This document shows positions 48,301-61,165 of a stretch of DNA of 64,000 nucleotides, piece after piece (the stretch's first letter is position 1; each line of letters starts with the position of its first letter). Made by a program: the position numbers and the translations under genes. The stretch covers positions 124,001 to 188,000 of the forward strand of contig NC_081333.1 in NCBI RefSeq assembly GCF_022539665.2, written 5' to 3'. The DNA comes from Daphnia carinata (lineage: Eukaryota > Arthropoda > Branchiopoda > Diplostraca > Daphniidae). The notes under the pieces were generated by a model, which worked only from the letters and a program-made list of their open reading frames with translations, did not search any database and was not told the origin of the DNA.

Positions 48301-50243
48301 CATTCCTGAATGGCACGGGCAACGCCCATCTATATACTACGCAGGTAACAAATAAACATTTTTCTGTATCCTGGTGATATGAATCAGAAAGAAAAAACAA
48401 ACCTGAAAGCAATACAGCTGCGTTCACCGTCGGATAATATTCAAAGACACGGATCTATTTTTTTTTTTCTTCTGGATTAATCAGACAGAAGGTAAAACTG
48501 TACAGAGGATAAGAAAAACTGTTAATTGCTTTCATAGAAAAACAAAAATGCACTTTTAAGTAGTGGGTCATGTTTTCTTTGTGCCAGTCAAAGTTACGAA
48601 TTCAATCACAATATATTACATTGTTAAATTTTTGAAAAAAGTCAAAGTCATTGTCGATCAGGATTAGTGTAACCTTGCGCTGTTCCAGCAAAAAAGATAA
48701 CATTCTTGCATATTCAATTGAGGTCAGTAATACTGATTTATTGCATTTAGGTTTTGGTGTGTATTGGACGGTCGTTCTAAATCGTCCTACGCATCACTCC
48801 CGCGTTAATATTCGATTTTGGTAAAGCACCGACGCCGTACGTGAAAGGCACCGGAAGTCTGGACATGTTGAACAGAACATCAGGCATCCTGTTGAGTAGT
48901 TACTAATTTTGGAAGACCAAACACTTATGACCTTAATTGGATTGTAGTTCTTTGGAACGGCAACGTGCAGCAATTATTTTAATATTGAAGTCAATCACGG
49001 CAGTCTGACCAAACGATTGTTTAGCCCCACCCTGCAGAACTTGACGTGAGTGTGCACATTTAGGCTAATTGGCTAAATGTGTGTTATTGAATGCACATTT
49101 CGTGACTACCGCCTGAATTGCTGTGTGCGTAGACGCAATGTCAAATATGTTTGGCGATACGTAATCAAAACATCGTGCATCAATCGATAATAATGAACAA
49201 GTCCCATTGGTCTATAAAAAAAATTGGACACAAGGCACACATTAGCGTGATTGTGGGTGCACGACTGAAACTCTAGTCATTATTTTAATAGACTTAAACG
49301 GAATATTTTATTCCTTTTTTTTTTGTATCATTCCTAGTACTGATAACGAGATCCAAGCATTGCTTTCAACTTTCGAACGTCGTACTCACGAGATCTCAAC
49401 GTTTTCTAGAATGTGCATATAGTTTCTTGCCATTCTTGCCTGATTGGCGTGAATCCACGCAACTAGTTTTGCATAATGATTATATAACAAGAGGTAATTA
49501 CGTCAAAAAGACGACAATTCACGTCACTACGCGAATTGTGTTGTTTCAGACGCAACACCCATGCCAAGCAGCAAGCTGTAATAAAACACTCCAATAATAA
49601 GAGGTGTGATAATCTCGACACGTGTGTGCCGATTTTTAATGGCAGAAAAAAAAAATAATTCATGAAGAAAAAAAAAACAGGAGAAAGGTATCGAAGGATA
49701 AGAATAACAAAAAATAATGCGAGCATAAAAATTCTATGGAACTCTGGCGGCACCGAGTGTTGTGCAGATGAAACAAGCAACAAAAACAAAACAAAAACAA
49801 AAAATCAAGAAAAACAAGTATAACAAAAAAAAACAAAAACAAAAACCAAACCTGATTTCGTCAGCAGAAAAGATGGAAAAAGAGACCGGAACGTTGTGGC
49901 ATTGGTCCAGTGCATTGCCAACTTTGAAGCCGTGCAGACAAGCCCCGGTGCTGCACGCCACGCTGAACGAAAAGATTTCGTTTTTCATTTTAATTCACTG
50001 GAACAGCTGAATAACAAACAGACCCGCCCTTTTTAACGAGTCCGTGAGAGAAAAAAAAAAAAAAATTGGAGTTTCTCTCACGAGTTTTTTTTGGTGATCA
50101 GTGTTTTTTTTTTTTTATTATGGCGGGAATGGTTTGATCGGGTTCGTTCGACCACCCACATTTTTCCTTTACGGTCAAGTGTTTTTGTTGTTGTGAAATT
50201 GCATTTAGAAACAAGACAAACAACTATTTACGAACGCAAAAAA
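45380..50243. other. Long intergenic region, no gene recognised
   Basis: About 4.9 kb of AT-rich DNA with homopolymer tracts. A TATATAG at about 45491 could serve the C1q gene. A minus-strand frame at about 48214-48029 contains AGHLDYIIALGFGPNEPC, which looks protein-like but has no supported exon partners. The right end likely holds the 5' UTR of the second otopetrin. Confidence 0.45.
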
Positions 50244-53200
50244 ATGGACGAAGAATTATTGCCGGCCGGAATGGCACCCATTACCGTAGTTCCTAGCACC
50301 AGTTACTCATCAACAGCACCGACAAGTCCGTCCATTTATCCAAATTTACAACCCGAAATGGCGACCGAAGAGCCATCGGCTGGACGGCGGGGAAATCCTT
50401 CGTCTCCGATGGCCAACCGACCGCAGGAAATGATTGCCGAAGAAGTGCTTTCGAATAACGGCCAATTAAAGAATCAACCGAGCACTAGCTATCTGAGTGG
50501 CAACGTCAATTACAATGGCGGCAATGTCACATTTCATTCGGCGCCGCATCGGCCTAAAAACAATCGCAAAAAGTCGCGTAAATTGACTTTAACTCAAGTC
50601 TGTTCGGACGAAGCTGCTTTGAAATCACCTAAAATCATCCAGCATCATCCGCCGGAACCGACTTCACCCCCGCCGATGAAGCCCATGGATCCGGATCGAA
50701 TTTCCAATAATTCAAGTTTGATTGGGTTTGAATCGGATAATTCAGGCACGTCGGCGTCGACTTTGTCTTCGTCCTCTTCACTTAAATCGGGACCCGAACG
50801 TAAAATCAATCGAATCTTTTCCATGTTGCAATCGATGCAGCAAACGTTCATGCAACAACAGCAGCAGCCACAACAACAACAACAACAACAACAGCTACAA
50901 CTGAAACAGAAAAACCCCGAACCGATTTACGAGCAGCCCAATCAATCATCGGGCAGTATGGCTTCCGGTATGGATACGATCCAGGCAAACGATCGTCGAG
51001 GTCAACAGCTGCGCATGGATTTGCAACAATCGTCTGCTTCCGCCCCCCCCAGGCAATTGCTGTACGGTCTGGGCAGAAGTCAAGATTCTTTAATGACTTC
51101 GCGGATATCTGGCCCGCACGGCAATAAGATTTACATGGCGCCCAACATTGGTGGTGCCAATGCCAATAACAAAGGGCCCATTTACGCCAGTTGGAATGGC
51201 TCGCAATGTTCGGGATTCACGTGCACGACAGTGACGAGTGACGGAGCATCGCCACCGCTAACACACGCCATGCCTTTCCACAAAGACGGATGGTATGTCT
51301 TTTTTTGTGTTTTTTTTTTTTTTTTTTTTTTTGTATTTGTTTGTTGTCTGCTACAAGTTGAGTAATGAGAATGTCAACTGCCATCTATGTGTCACTGGAT
51401 GAAACCCGCCTCCTGTCATGAGCTTAAAATGGTGTGCAAAGTTCACACGTGAATTTCTTGTTTCGTTTTCCTGCTACGGTTTGTTTTCTTTCGTAATTAC
51501 AGGACGTCGCTTTTCATCGTGGGCAGCTCAACCTACGCCCAACTCCTGATCGTCATCTGCATCGTGGCGGCCCTGTCCGAAGTCGTCACTCACAACGTCC
51601 CGTTCCTCTATTTTGAGGTCAGTTTTGCTCAATCTCAATGTCGCCTAGCCTACATCCATCACCTAGACTTTCACTTTTCAGCGGGGCGGGCATGAAATTC
51701 CATTCTCTATATGCCAGATATTTGTTTTGGTTTTCTTCTATTCATCACGTGCTCTAGATTTCGCTGTGTTTAGTCATAACGGCAGTTTTTTTTTATAGAA
51801 AGCGTGCAGGGCCGTTTTTTTCGGGTTAAGTTCGGCCACACCTTTTAAAGGGGGACACAGACACACATAAGAGAAAGATCGTCCGCTTAAAAATAGATAC
51901 CCCCCTGCTCGATTCCATGAACTCAAGTCATCATCGTTAACCCGGTGAAAGTGATACATCAACAATGTAATTTTCTCGAAAAATGGGTTTTCGATTCGCC
52001 GAAACAAGTCTTTTTTTTTCTTGTTGTTACACTCTACAAAAAAATTCGAAATGACCTCAAGGAAGAGAAAAGGAGAAATTGATTCAAATAATTAAAGATG
52101 AACAAATATCGTCTGCAGTTTCTTTGTTTGGTTCTTGTTTTTTGCGCGCGCGCTTTTACAGTGACAGAACAAAGGAAAGGCAAACAACAAACGCAAATAC
52201 GTTGAATGCATTTTTTCAGTAGTCATTAAGACGCTGCAATAAGCAGTACGTCCAAATGTTCGTCGGGTGTAGATTATAAAACTAGAACAGACGAGGTGGT
52301 CACGTTTTTGTTTTTCCTTGTGTTTTTAATTACCCCCAAGTGCTACAATCTCGTACTCGAGCAAAGATGTTTTGGGCTGATGAACAATTTCACGTACCCC
52401 AGAAGGACGTGTGTGCAACCTAGGTGACTTGTTTACAACCTGTAACTAACGTACACACTCTAAATTGTACATACTTGGATCGAGAGATACAAGTGGTTAA
52501 AAAAAAAAAGAGAGAGAGAACTAGGCTAACCTTAAACTTTATTCTTTTGATCTTTTAGTTTTCAATTCTTTTAGTAGTGGCATAGGACCTCCCAAAGAAA
52601 CACATTCTCTCTTTTTTTTTTAAGATTGGATAGTTTTGATTGACCTTCTCTCCTTCATCGACGAGAAATCTAGTACTCCAATTTTTTTTTTGCTGTCCGT
52701 TTTTTTGTGTGTCAAATGCCATGACATTTTGGGGTCCTTGAAGATATTTCCATGCAAATTGGCTGTTCCTTCTCAAAGGACAACCATTTTTTCTGCACTT
52801 TGATTGAGTGTTGCGTAGTCCAATGAGCTATTTGTCCGTGCAACACGAAATTAAGGTCGAATTTATTCCCCCTAGTGTAAAAATTAGACAATTTGATTTA
52901 AAAACGTAGTTAAATATCTCGTTGTGTACACCTAAAAATGGTATTTGTCTGCAGTCTGTTGAAACATTGTTGTCAGCAGACGAAAAGGAGAGAGAAACCG
53001 GCTTTTATTTACGTCTGCACGACGATGTTGGTGGACAATTCTTTCAGTCTTATTGATTTCCTTAGATAATAACCATCAAAAGTCAACGAGCAAAAGTGAC
53101 AGTTTCTTTCTGTTGTTAATTACGAGCTAAATAGTTTCAGTCAAATAGCGATGCGCTTCACTGGCTCTTTTCATTTTTACTTGTTGCAGAATCGAAGTTT

Positions 53201-56200
53201 GCGAGAAAAAAAAATGGCTTGAATGAAGGAGAGCAAAAACAAATTTCTCTTTTTCTTTTTTTTTATATTCCAAAGAAGAAATGACAAAGTTTTTTTCTGC
53301 TGTCGTCATTCAATTGCCAATAATAGTTGAGTCAGAGCCTGAAATGTTGGAAGTAGAAAACGTCATCCTGCATAACCTTTAATAAAATGTAGGTTAATGA
53401 AAAACCCGTTCATTGGTGCTACCCATTTTCCTTGGAACGCCGAATGACAGCAACAGTTGCCTACATAGCCCATAGGCCTGTGTACAAATCCATTTGCCAC
53501 GTGACACGTAATCACGTCCGTGGCCTCTTTGTAAGGCTGATATAAAAAAAAAAGAAAATTTGATTCGAAAAACAGTGGGCTGTCATAGCCCACTGTCTCA
53601 TTAAATAATTGAATCTCAAGTAGTTGTGAAATTAATTAACTCTAAAAAGATACATATCTGATGAGAAAGAGTTGTAAGCTGAAACGCCCAGCGCAAAACA
53701 AAAGAGGTAATTCATCATCATTGAAATATTGCAACGTGTACCATCTCTTTTAAATTCCTTTTTGCTTTTGTTCCAGCACGTTCGATGAAATTCCGTCTCA
53801 ATTCCTGGCTGGGCTCTTTATTTTCAGTAAAATACCTACACCTGTTCATGACGTAATTAAACTCAAACCTTAAAAAGAAAAACAATAGCCTGCGGTATAG
53901 CCAAATAGCTTGGCTCGCTATTTGCATACCAGCAGTTCAACAAGCAACGCAGTTGCATGTTACGTTCAAAAGGAGTTGAAAAGAGAGCAAAATTTCGTGG
54001 AAATTGCAAACGTGTTCGGGCCATTCTTTCTTTTTGGGCTTTTTTAAAGTTTATCCCAAATGCATAATTTTACAGGGAGGTAAATGTTGTTCCTCTAGGC
54101 TGTACGGTGCATGCATATATTTTTCTTTTTTCTTTATTCAAATGATATCATTTTCAGCTTTAATTTAGTCGTCTGCATAGGATTCGTGAGAACATAATAA
54201 GGGCGTTATCCTGTCAGCACATTTGTGCCATAGGGTGACGTTTACAAATTTTCCATGTGGCAATCATATGCAAATGTATTACAAACAAGTGACTGATGGC
54301 TGTTTTTACTTTTCAAATTTCATAGACTTTCTTCGCCTTCTTATACACCGTTTCGATCGTGTTCTTTCTGTACGTGTTCGGCTATTTATTGCGATCGAAA
54401 CGACGCCGAGAGGAGAAGAAACGCTTGAGGAAATTAAGCCGATGGAGGGAATCGAACATGGCCAACCCGACGACGACCACCGAAGATGAAACCAGCGATT
54501 ACGACGCTGTACGCAATCCCGATTCCAGCATATCGGTCGAGAACGAGATCGTCTCCGCTCCGACGCCTTTACGTCGATTCTTCAATCAATTCAGCGCCGA
54601 ACGGAGCGGCGAGCGCAGGAGATTCAGCCGAACGGATCCGGTCGACATGGACGACTCGTCGAAAGGCGTCAGTCAGAATCCGCATCCATCGTCGCGCAAA
54701 AGCAGCGCCACGAAGCAATGGATGCCGCAGAATTTCGGCCTGAGCGTAGGAGACTCGCCCAACGAGATCGTCTCCTACAGCACGATGAACAGCAACAGCG
54801 ACATTGTCACAAACACCAGCGGCGCTGCCAACGGTCGAAAGGCGAGGAAAACTAAAGTCTCCGATAATGAGCACAGCCATGGAAGTCTGTTCTTGAGGGC
54901 CGGCGCTGTGGCTTTCGGGCTGGGCACTATGATTTATGACGGGCTGGAATTCGGTGCCTTTCTCGAAGTGCCGCCCGATTCGCCTTGTTTCGCTTTGCTG
55001 CGTGGCATCAATCCGCTTCTGCACGCAGCCTTTGTCTTCCTCCAAATGTACTTCATCTTCGTGTCCGCCAGGGTATGGCATTAACTATTCGTTTTTAAAA
55101 CTGTTCATTTTCATTATTATTATTATTTTTTCAGCTCAACATTCACAAATTCAAAGTGATTGCTCGTTTCGGATTGATGCACTGCGTTGCCACCAACATT
55201 TGCGTTTGGATTCGGACGTTGGTTAGAGAATCGTTGAAAGAGATCAATGGTCATTATCATTATTACGATAAAATTGCCAAGAGCCAACAACTGCAGCAAA
55301 GCCAACCGGTTGTCGATGGCTATGAATCCGTTTCCAACGCTTTCCTACATCACATTGTCGAGGCTGTAGCCGCCGCGGCCGGAAGCGATGAAAGTTTCGA
55401 AGGAGGAAATTCAGCCCTTTTTGATATAGGTATCAATGTTCTGTAGTTAATTGTATCAGTGTTTTAAAAAAATCAAATGTGTTTCAAATGGACAGTGAAT
55501 GAAACTTTGGGCGATGCGCTCATCGGCGTTGCGACGTCAGCCGCACCGACTGTTGCAGCCGTTAAGAGTAAAAAAGAAATTAGCTTGTGGGAATTGACGG
55601 GCAATGTCTCGTGCGGCCGTCGCATTTTCCTGGGCAACATCATCATGGACGCTGCTCCGTTCCTCTATCCTTTCCTCATTGAATATTCGCTCATTGGCGC
55701 TGCAGTTCTCTACGTCATTTGGGAACACATTGGCCTCAACCCAAAGTATTTCAATCCGTTGATAAAAAGTTCAAACTTGACTAAGCATTTTCGATTTTTT
55801 TAGGTACAAGACGGAAGAGAACAACCGAGGCATTAAAGACGAATCGATTTGGAACAGCAAAACTCGGCAATTGAGAGTCGATTGTGTTGGAGCTTCAAAG
55901 GGACTCTTTATTGGCCTCTTTTTCCTGACAGCGTCGCTCCTCTGTCTCGTTTTATTCTTCATTTTTGTGCCCATGCCGCAATTCAAACGACTGGGACTCA
56001 TCCTGGGCGACGCGGCCCATTGCACTTTGCTTATCGTTTCCATCTTCGCCATGGCGTTAGGCGCATACAGGTAATCATTTCATGATACATTCAGATGATC
56101 TTGTCTGTATTCAATTAATATAAATATATTTTTTTTAAATACAGAGCCCGGCATTTGCATTTCCATTCGGAGCACATGGAAGAGCTGGGCAACATTTTGC

Positions 56201-56676
56201 TTCGTGTTTCTGCCCTTGGGATTTTCGCCTATTCCGTCTTCTCGATGATCGCCGGAGCACTGGCCAATCCGTCGACAGACGAACCGCCACTCTTGGTCCT
56301 CATCACCGGCCTCTTGTCCGTCATTGAAGTGACGGTACAAATGCTTTTCATTTCGGACATGTCGAGACGCAGTGTCAACACAGCCGAACAGGATTTGGAG
56401 AAACCAGGCCGACAGTGCGTCACTTTTTTGTTGATAACCAACATGACTCTTTGGCTTGTCTACACTTTCGAAATGCAAAAAGTCGAAGCTAATCCCGTTC
56501 AGCTGAATTTTTATGGATTTCTGCCTTGGGCTATTATTCAACGCATCACGCTACCGCTCTGCATCTTTTATCGCTTTCATTCGGCTATTGTCTACTCGGA
56601 AATTTGGAAGAACTCTTATCGATACCATGCCCCTTCGGACGAAACGATGGCGCCCGGTGGATCTGAAATGAATTAA
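50244..56676 (+). CDS. Otopetrin-family proton channel, copy 2
   Basis: Exons 50244-51292, 51503-51617, 54326-55072, 55135-55429, 55496-55745, 55804-56070 and 56145-56676 give 3255 nt and 1084 residues. Every intron sits at the same codon and phase as in copy 1; exon 2 (115 bp) and exon 7 (532 bp) have identical lengths in both. Signatures: GTMIYDGLEFGAFLEV, NIHKFKVIARFGLMHC, WELTGNVSCGR, FLYPFLIEYSLIGAAVLYV. The start MDEELLP matches copy 1; an upstream in-frame ATG (50091) adds an unrelated 51 residues and was not chosen. The N-terminal tail holds a polyglutamine run (CAA/CAG, about 50850-50895) and the same conserved islands as copy 1. Intron 2 is much longer (2708 bp) than in copy 1 (713 bp). 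As a proton channel it would act at the plasma membrane. Confidence 0.95.
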
Positions 56677-57822
56677 AACGCCTTCCTTTGTGTTAAAAAT
56701 GTCAACTATTAGATAAGGCGTCTGCATGTTTACATAGTTCCCTTGTATATTTTGGACGATTTTTCAATCTTTCCTTATCCTATCATTTTTTTTTCATTTA
56801 CATCAACATAAAACTAATGGTTGTTGGGATATTAGATCCCCACATGTCACCATGAACGTAAAAAATGTGCTGCCTTTTTCGCATGTCCATTTTGATATAA
56901 TTTCTTATAGGACTGGTTGAAAATGGGGCGTATCATGTGAGTTCCACGAACTCGTAATACTATATCATAGTGTAGGCAATAGATCAGGTGCAATGACGTG
57001 TTCATATCAGATAAAAAGAAGTAGGTGCGTTTTGTACATTTCCGGATCGATTAGACAGGCGGATATTCCATCAAGTAATAACAGTTTATACCCTGCAATC
57101 TTCTGCAAAAATAATTGGCTTTTTTTCTTATGTATGTAGTGCGATTTTTTGTATTTAAAGATGATTCTGTTTTCGCATTCCTAATGCTGATATGATTTGA
57201 AGAATGTCACTTCCAGAAGAAATTTCTCATTGTTCTCTCTATTTATTAGTGATAAGACAACAGTCGGGTGTGGAGTTATTGACTGCCTCGTTTTAAACAG
57301 TAATAATCTGAATTTGAGGAAAAAGACATGACGAAGAAGGGAGAATGAAGAAAGAGGGATTTCTTTTATAGAAAAAAAAAAGGTGGAGTAGCTAGTGTGA
57401 CTTGAATCGCAACAGTTGAGTTCTCCACAGTAGTGTGTGCGTAATAGGCCTCACAGGAACCAACCTCAATACCGGGTATCCCCACCCCGGCTCTCGGCAG
57501 TTTTTTGACCCAGATGGATCTGTAACCTAGCGGATTAGATATATTGGATCTCTTCTAACGGACGGTCCTCTTCTTTTTCTTCTTTTTCTTCTTCTCCTCT
57601 CGTTGTTCCAACGTGTACAACTGCCTTACATAGTCACGTGATTTACCAACATATCCATGCGTGTGTACTGGGGTACACATTCACGAATATCATAGTAATG
57701 GATGGGGGACCATCCTCACGGAAATGCTCATCGACAATTATGTACCTAACTCCGTACTAGGCCACCCGGACGGTTTGCACCTAGCCAACTCCATGATATG
57801 TACCACGACACACATGCAATAC
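56677..57822. other. Intergenic, pyrimidine-rich tract near 57560-57600
   Basis: Downstream of otopetrin copy 2; its 3' UTR should lie here but no poly(A) signal is clear. A CTT/TTC-rich tract lies at about 57560-57600. No gene is supported. Confidence 0.45.
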
Positions 57823-58050
57823 TGCAGGCTCAACCGCTGATTCAAGCCGGCTGTATGACTAGAATGTCTAATGAAAGGTACTTAGCGATCAGACCTGTCA
57901 TCCAGCCACCTTTCATTCGACATTCAGTCGCCTTTAGCACTAAGGAAGGTTCCTTAGTCACTAGCTTACTCCACCTCATCAATAGATGATTTCTCAACCT
58001 TTATATACAGTGAATTCTGGGATCAAAACACTGTTTACAACATGGCCACC
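57823..58050 (+). repeat. Direct duplication, copy 1 (promoter side of small peptide gene)
   Basis: About 220 bp sharing CAAGCCGGCTGTATGAC, GTCATCCAGCCA and neighbouring blocks with 58763-58990. Copy 1 ends in the TATA box and ATG of the small peptide gene. Confidence 0.7.
58002..58007 (+). promoter_or_regulatory. TATA box of the MPYPEYEAP peptide gene
   Basis: TATATA 35-40 bp upstream of the ATG at 58042, putting the start of transcription near 58030 with a very short leader. Confidence 0.5.
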
Positions 58051-58721
58051 CGGACGGTAAGTTAATGGCTATAACTGTGCAATTATTTCGACATATATGA
58101 AAACGAAACAGTGAACATTAATTTTTAACTTTAGTTTTCACCTTCTGTCAAGAAATAAAGATGATTTTTTAAAATTTTGAAATACAAAACGACTTTTATT
58201 AGGATGAATGTATATTGCATCCGTAGCCTAGCGGCAGATGTCGACACTATTATTCAAGGTCATCTCCGTCATCATGTTCGTCTGCAGAATGATCTAGAGT
58301 GTGATCTTTTAGTGTTTTAGCTCAAATGAGTGCAGCCAACCGTGTTCAGGACTAGATTCGGTATTTTATTCCTGACAACTCAGTTGCGTAGACTTCTTCT
58401 TTTTCTCCTTTTCTATTTCTGCATTTCTGATTTCTAATGTCTCACGTTTACCGTGGAAATCAGGAAAGGTTTGATTTTCATTCCAACATGTTGTATCGAT
58501 AGTTATTGATGTTGGCGTTGGCCGTTGCCATGCCGTACCCTGAATATGAGGCTCCCATCGTTGTCTCACCGGAGTTGCTGGATGCTGTGGCACCTGTGGA
58601 CGAGCTGGCCGCACCATACGAATTGGCTGAAGGTGAAAAGGTCGACGAGCGTTATCGTCCCAATTACGATCACCAAGCAATTAATGAGAGAATCCAATTC
58701 ATTTTGAAAGTGAACATTTGA
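58042..58721 (+). CDS. Small secreted protein, two exons
   Basis: Exon 1 is 58042-58056 (MATRT, donor GTAAGT); exon 2 is 58503-58721 after a TCGATAG acceptor. Phase 0 joins give 77 residues. The spliced N-terminus (MATRTLLMLALAVA) is a signal peptide that neither exon shows alone. The mature part starts near MPYPEYEAPIVV and is acidic and Pro-rich, with no known domain. The tiny first exon and TATA box match the layout of the peptide genes at 59.7 and 61.2 kb, but the mature sequence differs. The 3' part could instead be spliced further; no donor was convincing. Confidence 0.65.
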
Positions 58722-58762
58722 ATGTTTTCGTCTTCTTTCAAGATATCAAGATGATTTGTTAA

Positions 58763-58990
58763 ACACTGTGGGCTCAACTGCTGATCCAAGCCGGCTGTAT
58801 GACCTAATGAAAAGTTCTTAGCGCTTAGATCTGTCATCCAGCCATCTTTCATTCTACACTCAGCCGCCCTATAGTAAGAAGGACAGTTTCTTAATCACTA
58901 GTTTGCCCCAACCCAATTACTAATTGTTTCACCAATGTTAATATACCGTGAAACGTAGAGTGTAAAACACTTCTGGTGAAATCGCCATTA
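58763..58990 (+). repeat. Direct duplication, copy 2 (decayed promoter copy)
   Basis: Diverged copy of 57823-58050, about 940 bp downstream. The TATA position reads TAATATACC and the ATG context is lost, so this looks like a decayed second copy of the peptide-gene promoter. Confidence 0.65.
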
Positions 58991-59704
58991 TGACAGCAAA
59001 GAAATGGAAGAATATAATTTTGGAAATGCATCAAAGCAAAATAAAAAAGTGAAATTTATTAGTTAACTTATATTCCTTTCGTTTAAAGGAACATGAAAAC
59101 AACATGATGAACTACCTTTTTATAAAAACGAGTTTTAATTTGTGAACACAGTACGGAATACCGTTTGACCCATTTTTATACAGACAACTTGTGCTGTGCG
59201 ACCATTTGGGTGTGATACACGCGTCTAGCATTTCTAATTGGCTCTCCAATCTCGGTTGACGTACCGTCTGCATCATGATGTTGATCAAGTGACACCCCCC
59301 CCCCCCGCTTTTTGTATAGACACTGATAAAAGTACAAGAACACCGCCAATACACAACCGAAAGGAAGCAAAATTTTGAAACAACGTAACTGATTTAATTA
59401 AAGGTATAAATTTTTTTGTATTTCTGTATTTCATGTATATTATTACCGTATCAATCCACATCGACACTCAACATTTAAATCGAGACCACCACCAAAACCG
59501 GTTGGGCATAATAAACCCACCTTACCCTTGTCTCATGACATGATTTCTCGTCGTAGATGCATTGTGTCTCTTTCAAGAATTTCACCAACCGTATCCAGCC
59601 CAACGATGACCATAATAACGATACGGTCTATGTACGTGGTGTAAAACAAAAATCGTTTCATTGCCTGTCAATGTTTACATTACAAAATTACGTTTACAGA
59701 TCGC
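58991..59704. other. Intergenic, no gene recognised
   Basis: AT-rich DNA with a C-run at about 59294-59305. It should include the 3' UTR of the minus-strand peptide gene. Confidence 0.4.
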
Positions 59705-59988
59705 CTACCCATAAACTGGTCTGTGTGCATCGTACTGGTATGGATAGCCGTAATACGGATAGCGTCCGTATCCGTATCCATACAAAAACTCGTTTAACAA
59801 TCCAAGCGCTCCGCCTAATTGTCTCTTTTGGCGAATGTCCTCCGTTTCATCATCAGCAAACGTCACGGCCACAATCACCAAAAGAACCACACAAATAGGG
59901 CTTATCTGCAAATTGTTACGTATAAGTTAGATTTAAATTTCGACAACACTAATAGAATTGTCTTAAGTGTGAATACCAGGCGACTCAT
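59705..59988 (-). CDS. Secreted Gly/Tyr-rich peptide precursor 1
   Basis: Exon 1 is 59988-59977 (MSRL); exon 2 is 59905-59705. The product is 70 residues. Splicing creates the signal peptide MSRLISPICVVLLVIVAVTF. A short acidic spacer ends in KR, and the mature part begins QLGGALGLLNEF and ends with GYGYGRYPYYGYPYQY and a short tail. An N-terminal Gln after KR could cyclise to pyroglutamate. The composition resembles Gly/Tyr-rich cuticle-associated or antimicrobial peptides such as the nematode YGGW type, but the resemblance is compositional only. Confidence 0.8.
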
Positions 59989-60058
59989 CTCGTTGCGCTA
60001 GAGAGCGAATCGAAACATAACAAAGGAATAAGATGAAAGAGAATCACCTCACACGCCA

Positions 60059-60066
60059 TTTATATA
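60059..60066 (-). promoter_or_regulatory. TATA box of Gly/Tyr-rich peptide gene 1
   Basis: TATATAAA on the minus strand, about 70 bp upstream of the ATG at 59988. Confidence 0.6.
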
Positions 60067-61165
60067 ACCGGCATGATATGCTGGAGATTCTCGGCTGATT
60101 TTGCCAGCTGAAAGGCATATAAGGAAAAAGGTCGGACTTGTCACGAAAGTCATTGAAATGCCGCTGGCGTTTTCTCCCCTTTTGTTTTATTCTTCTTCCA
60201 AATTCAATCCGAGTCAGGAATCCATATTTGGTTAGGTGATTTTCGTGCGTCGATGGATCAGAAGTTTTTCGGAGCCGCGGCCATACATGTTTTTCTTGTG
60301 TGCGGCATCGGAACGCGGCTGAAAGAAAGGCTATTTTCTCGATCTTTTATTAGTAGGTGCATTTTTTATTTGACATGACGTTGTTGTTATATTCGTATAG
60401 CTCGTTGGTTATGTGACGTCGTATCACGAATGGCGATTACGTGTGTAGAAATGTAATGACCGCAGGATGACCGTGAAAAAGGTCACCTTGAAACAAGATA
60501 AGAAACTAAAAGTATTTGAATCGTCCAACAAATGAAGTATGCACGCAATCTCCAAACACGTCCTTTAGTTTTAGGCAAACGTCATGCGTCAGGTGTGTTC
60601 ACGCACGTTATACGCAAGTCTTGGGTAGATGCTAATTTTTCCCATTCGTGGAGATGTTGAAAATTTGTGCTGTCAGTCTTTCCAATGCGTTCTGTTGAAA
60701 AATGCTGAATACAGTTTCGTTTTTCTCCATAACAGCACTGGCTGGCTGCCTATTCGATCCTTTAAATCACCTCGTTTATTCCGAAAAGCTGTTGAATGTA
60801 GAAATATAGTCTCCTTGTGTTTGAATGTAAATGATAAATTGCAAGAAGTATTTCCCCATTTAAACGATAACTTTGTCCGTGACGATTGCAGTCGAAATAA
60901 ATTTTAAGTAAAATGGTTATTTAAAAAGCCAACATTTATAACGTTTATTGAACTGAATATTACAGGTGAAAAGAATAAAAATAATGAAGTTTTCTGTGCG
61001 TATAACGTGCAGTGTTCTCTTTCCAAATTCGGGAAAAACGATCCTCTTCGATGAAAGCAATTCATATATCCACAGGAATACAAGTGGGCAGCAATGCACA
61101 TTGCTATCTTGCAATCTTACCAGTAATAGTGGCCTCTGCTTACACATAGAAAGCAATATTTTAAA
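60067..61165. other. Intergenic between two peptide genes
   Basis: It carries upstream sequence of peptide gene 1 and the 3' flank of peptide gene 2. A plus-strand frame at 60629-60907 has no family resemblance. Confidence 0.4.
60944..60949 (-). promoter_or_regulatory. Candidate poly(A) signal of peptide gene 2
   Basis: AATAAA on the minus strand, about 217 bp beyond the stop at 61166. Confidence 0.4.

Noticed and set aside
50091-50243. In-frame upstream ATG extending otopetrin copy 2 by 51 residues
   Set aside because: The extension has no counterpart in copy 1, and both copies share a start of the form M(N/D)EELLP.
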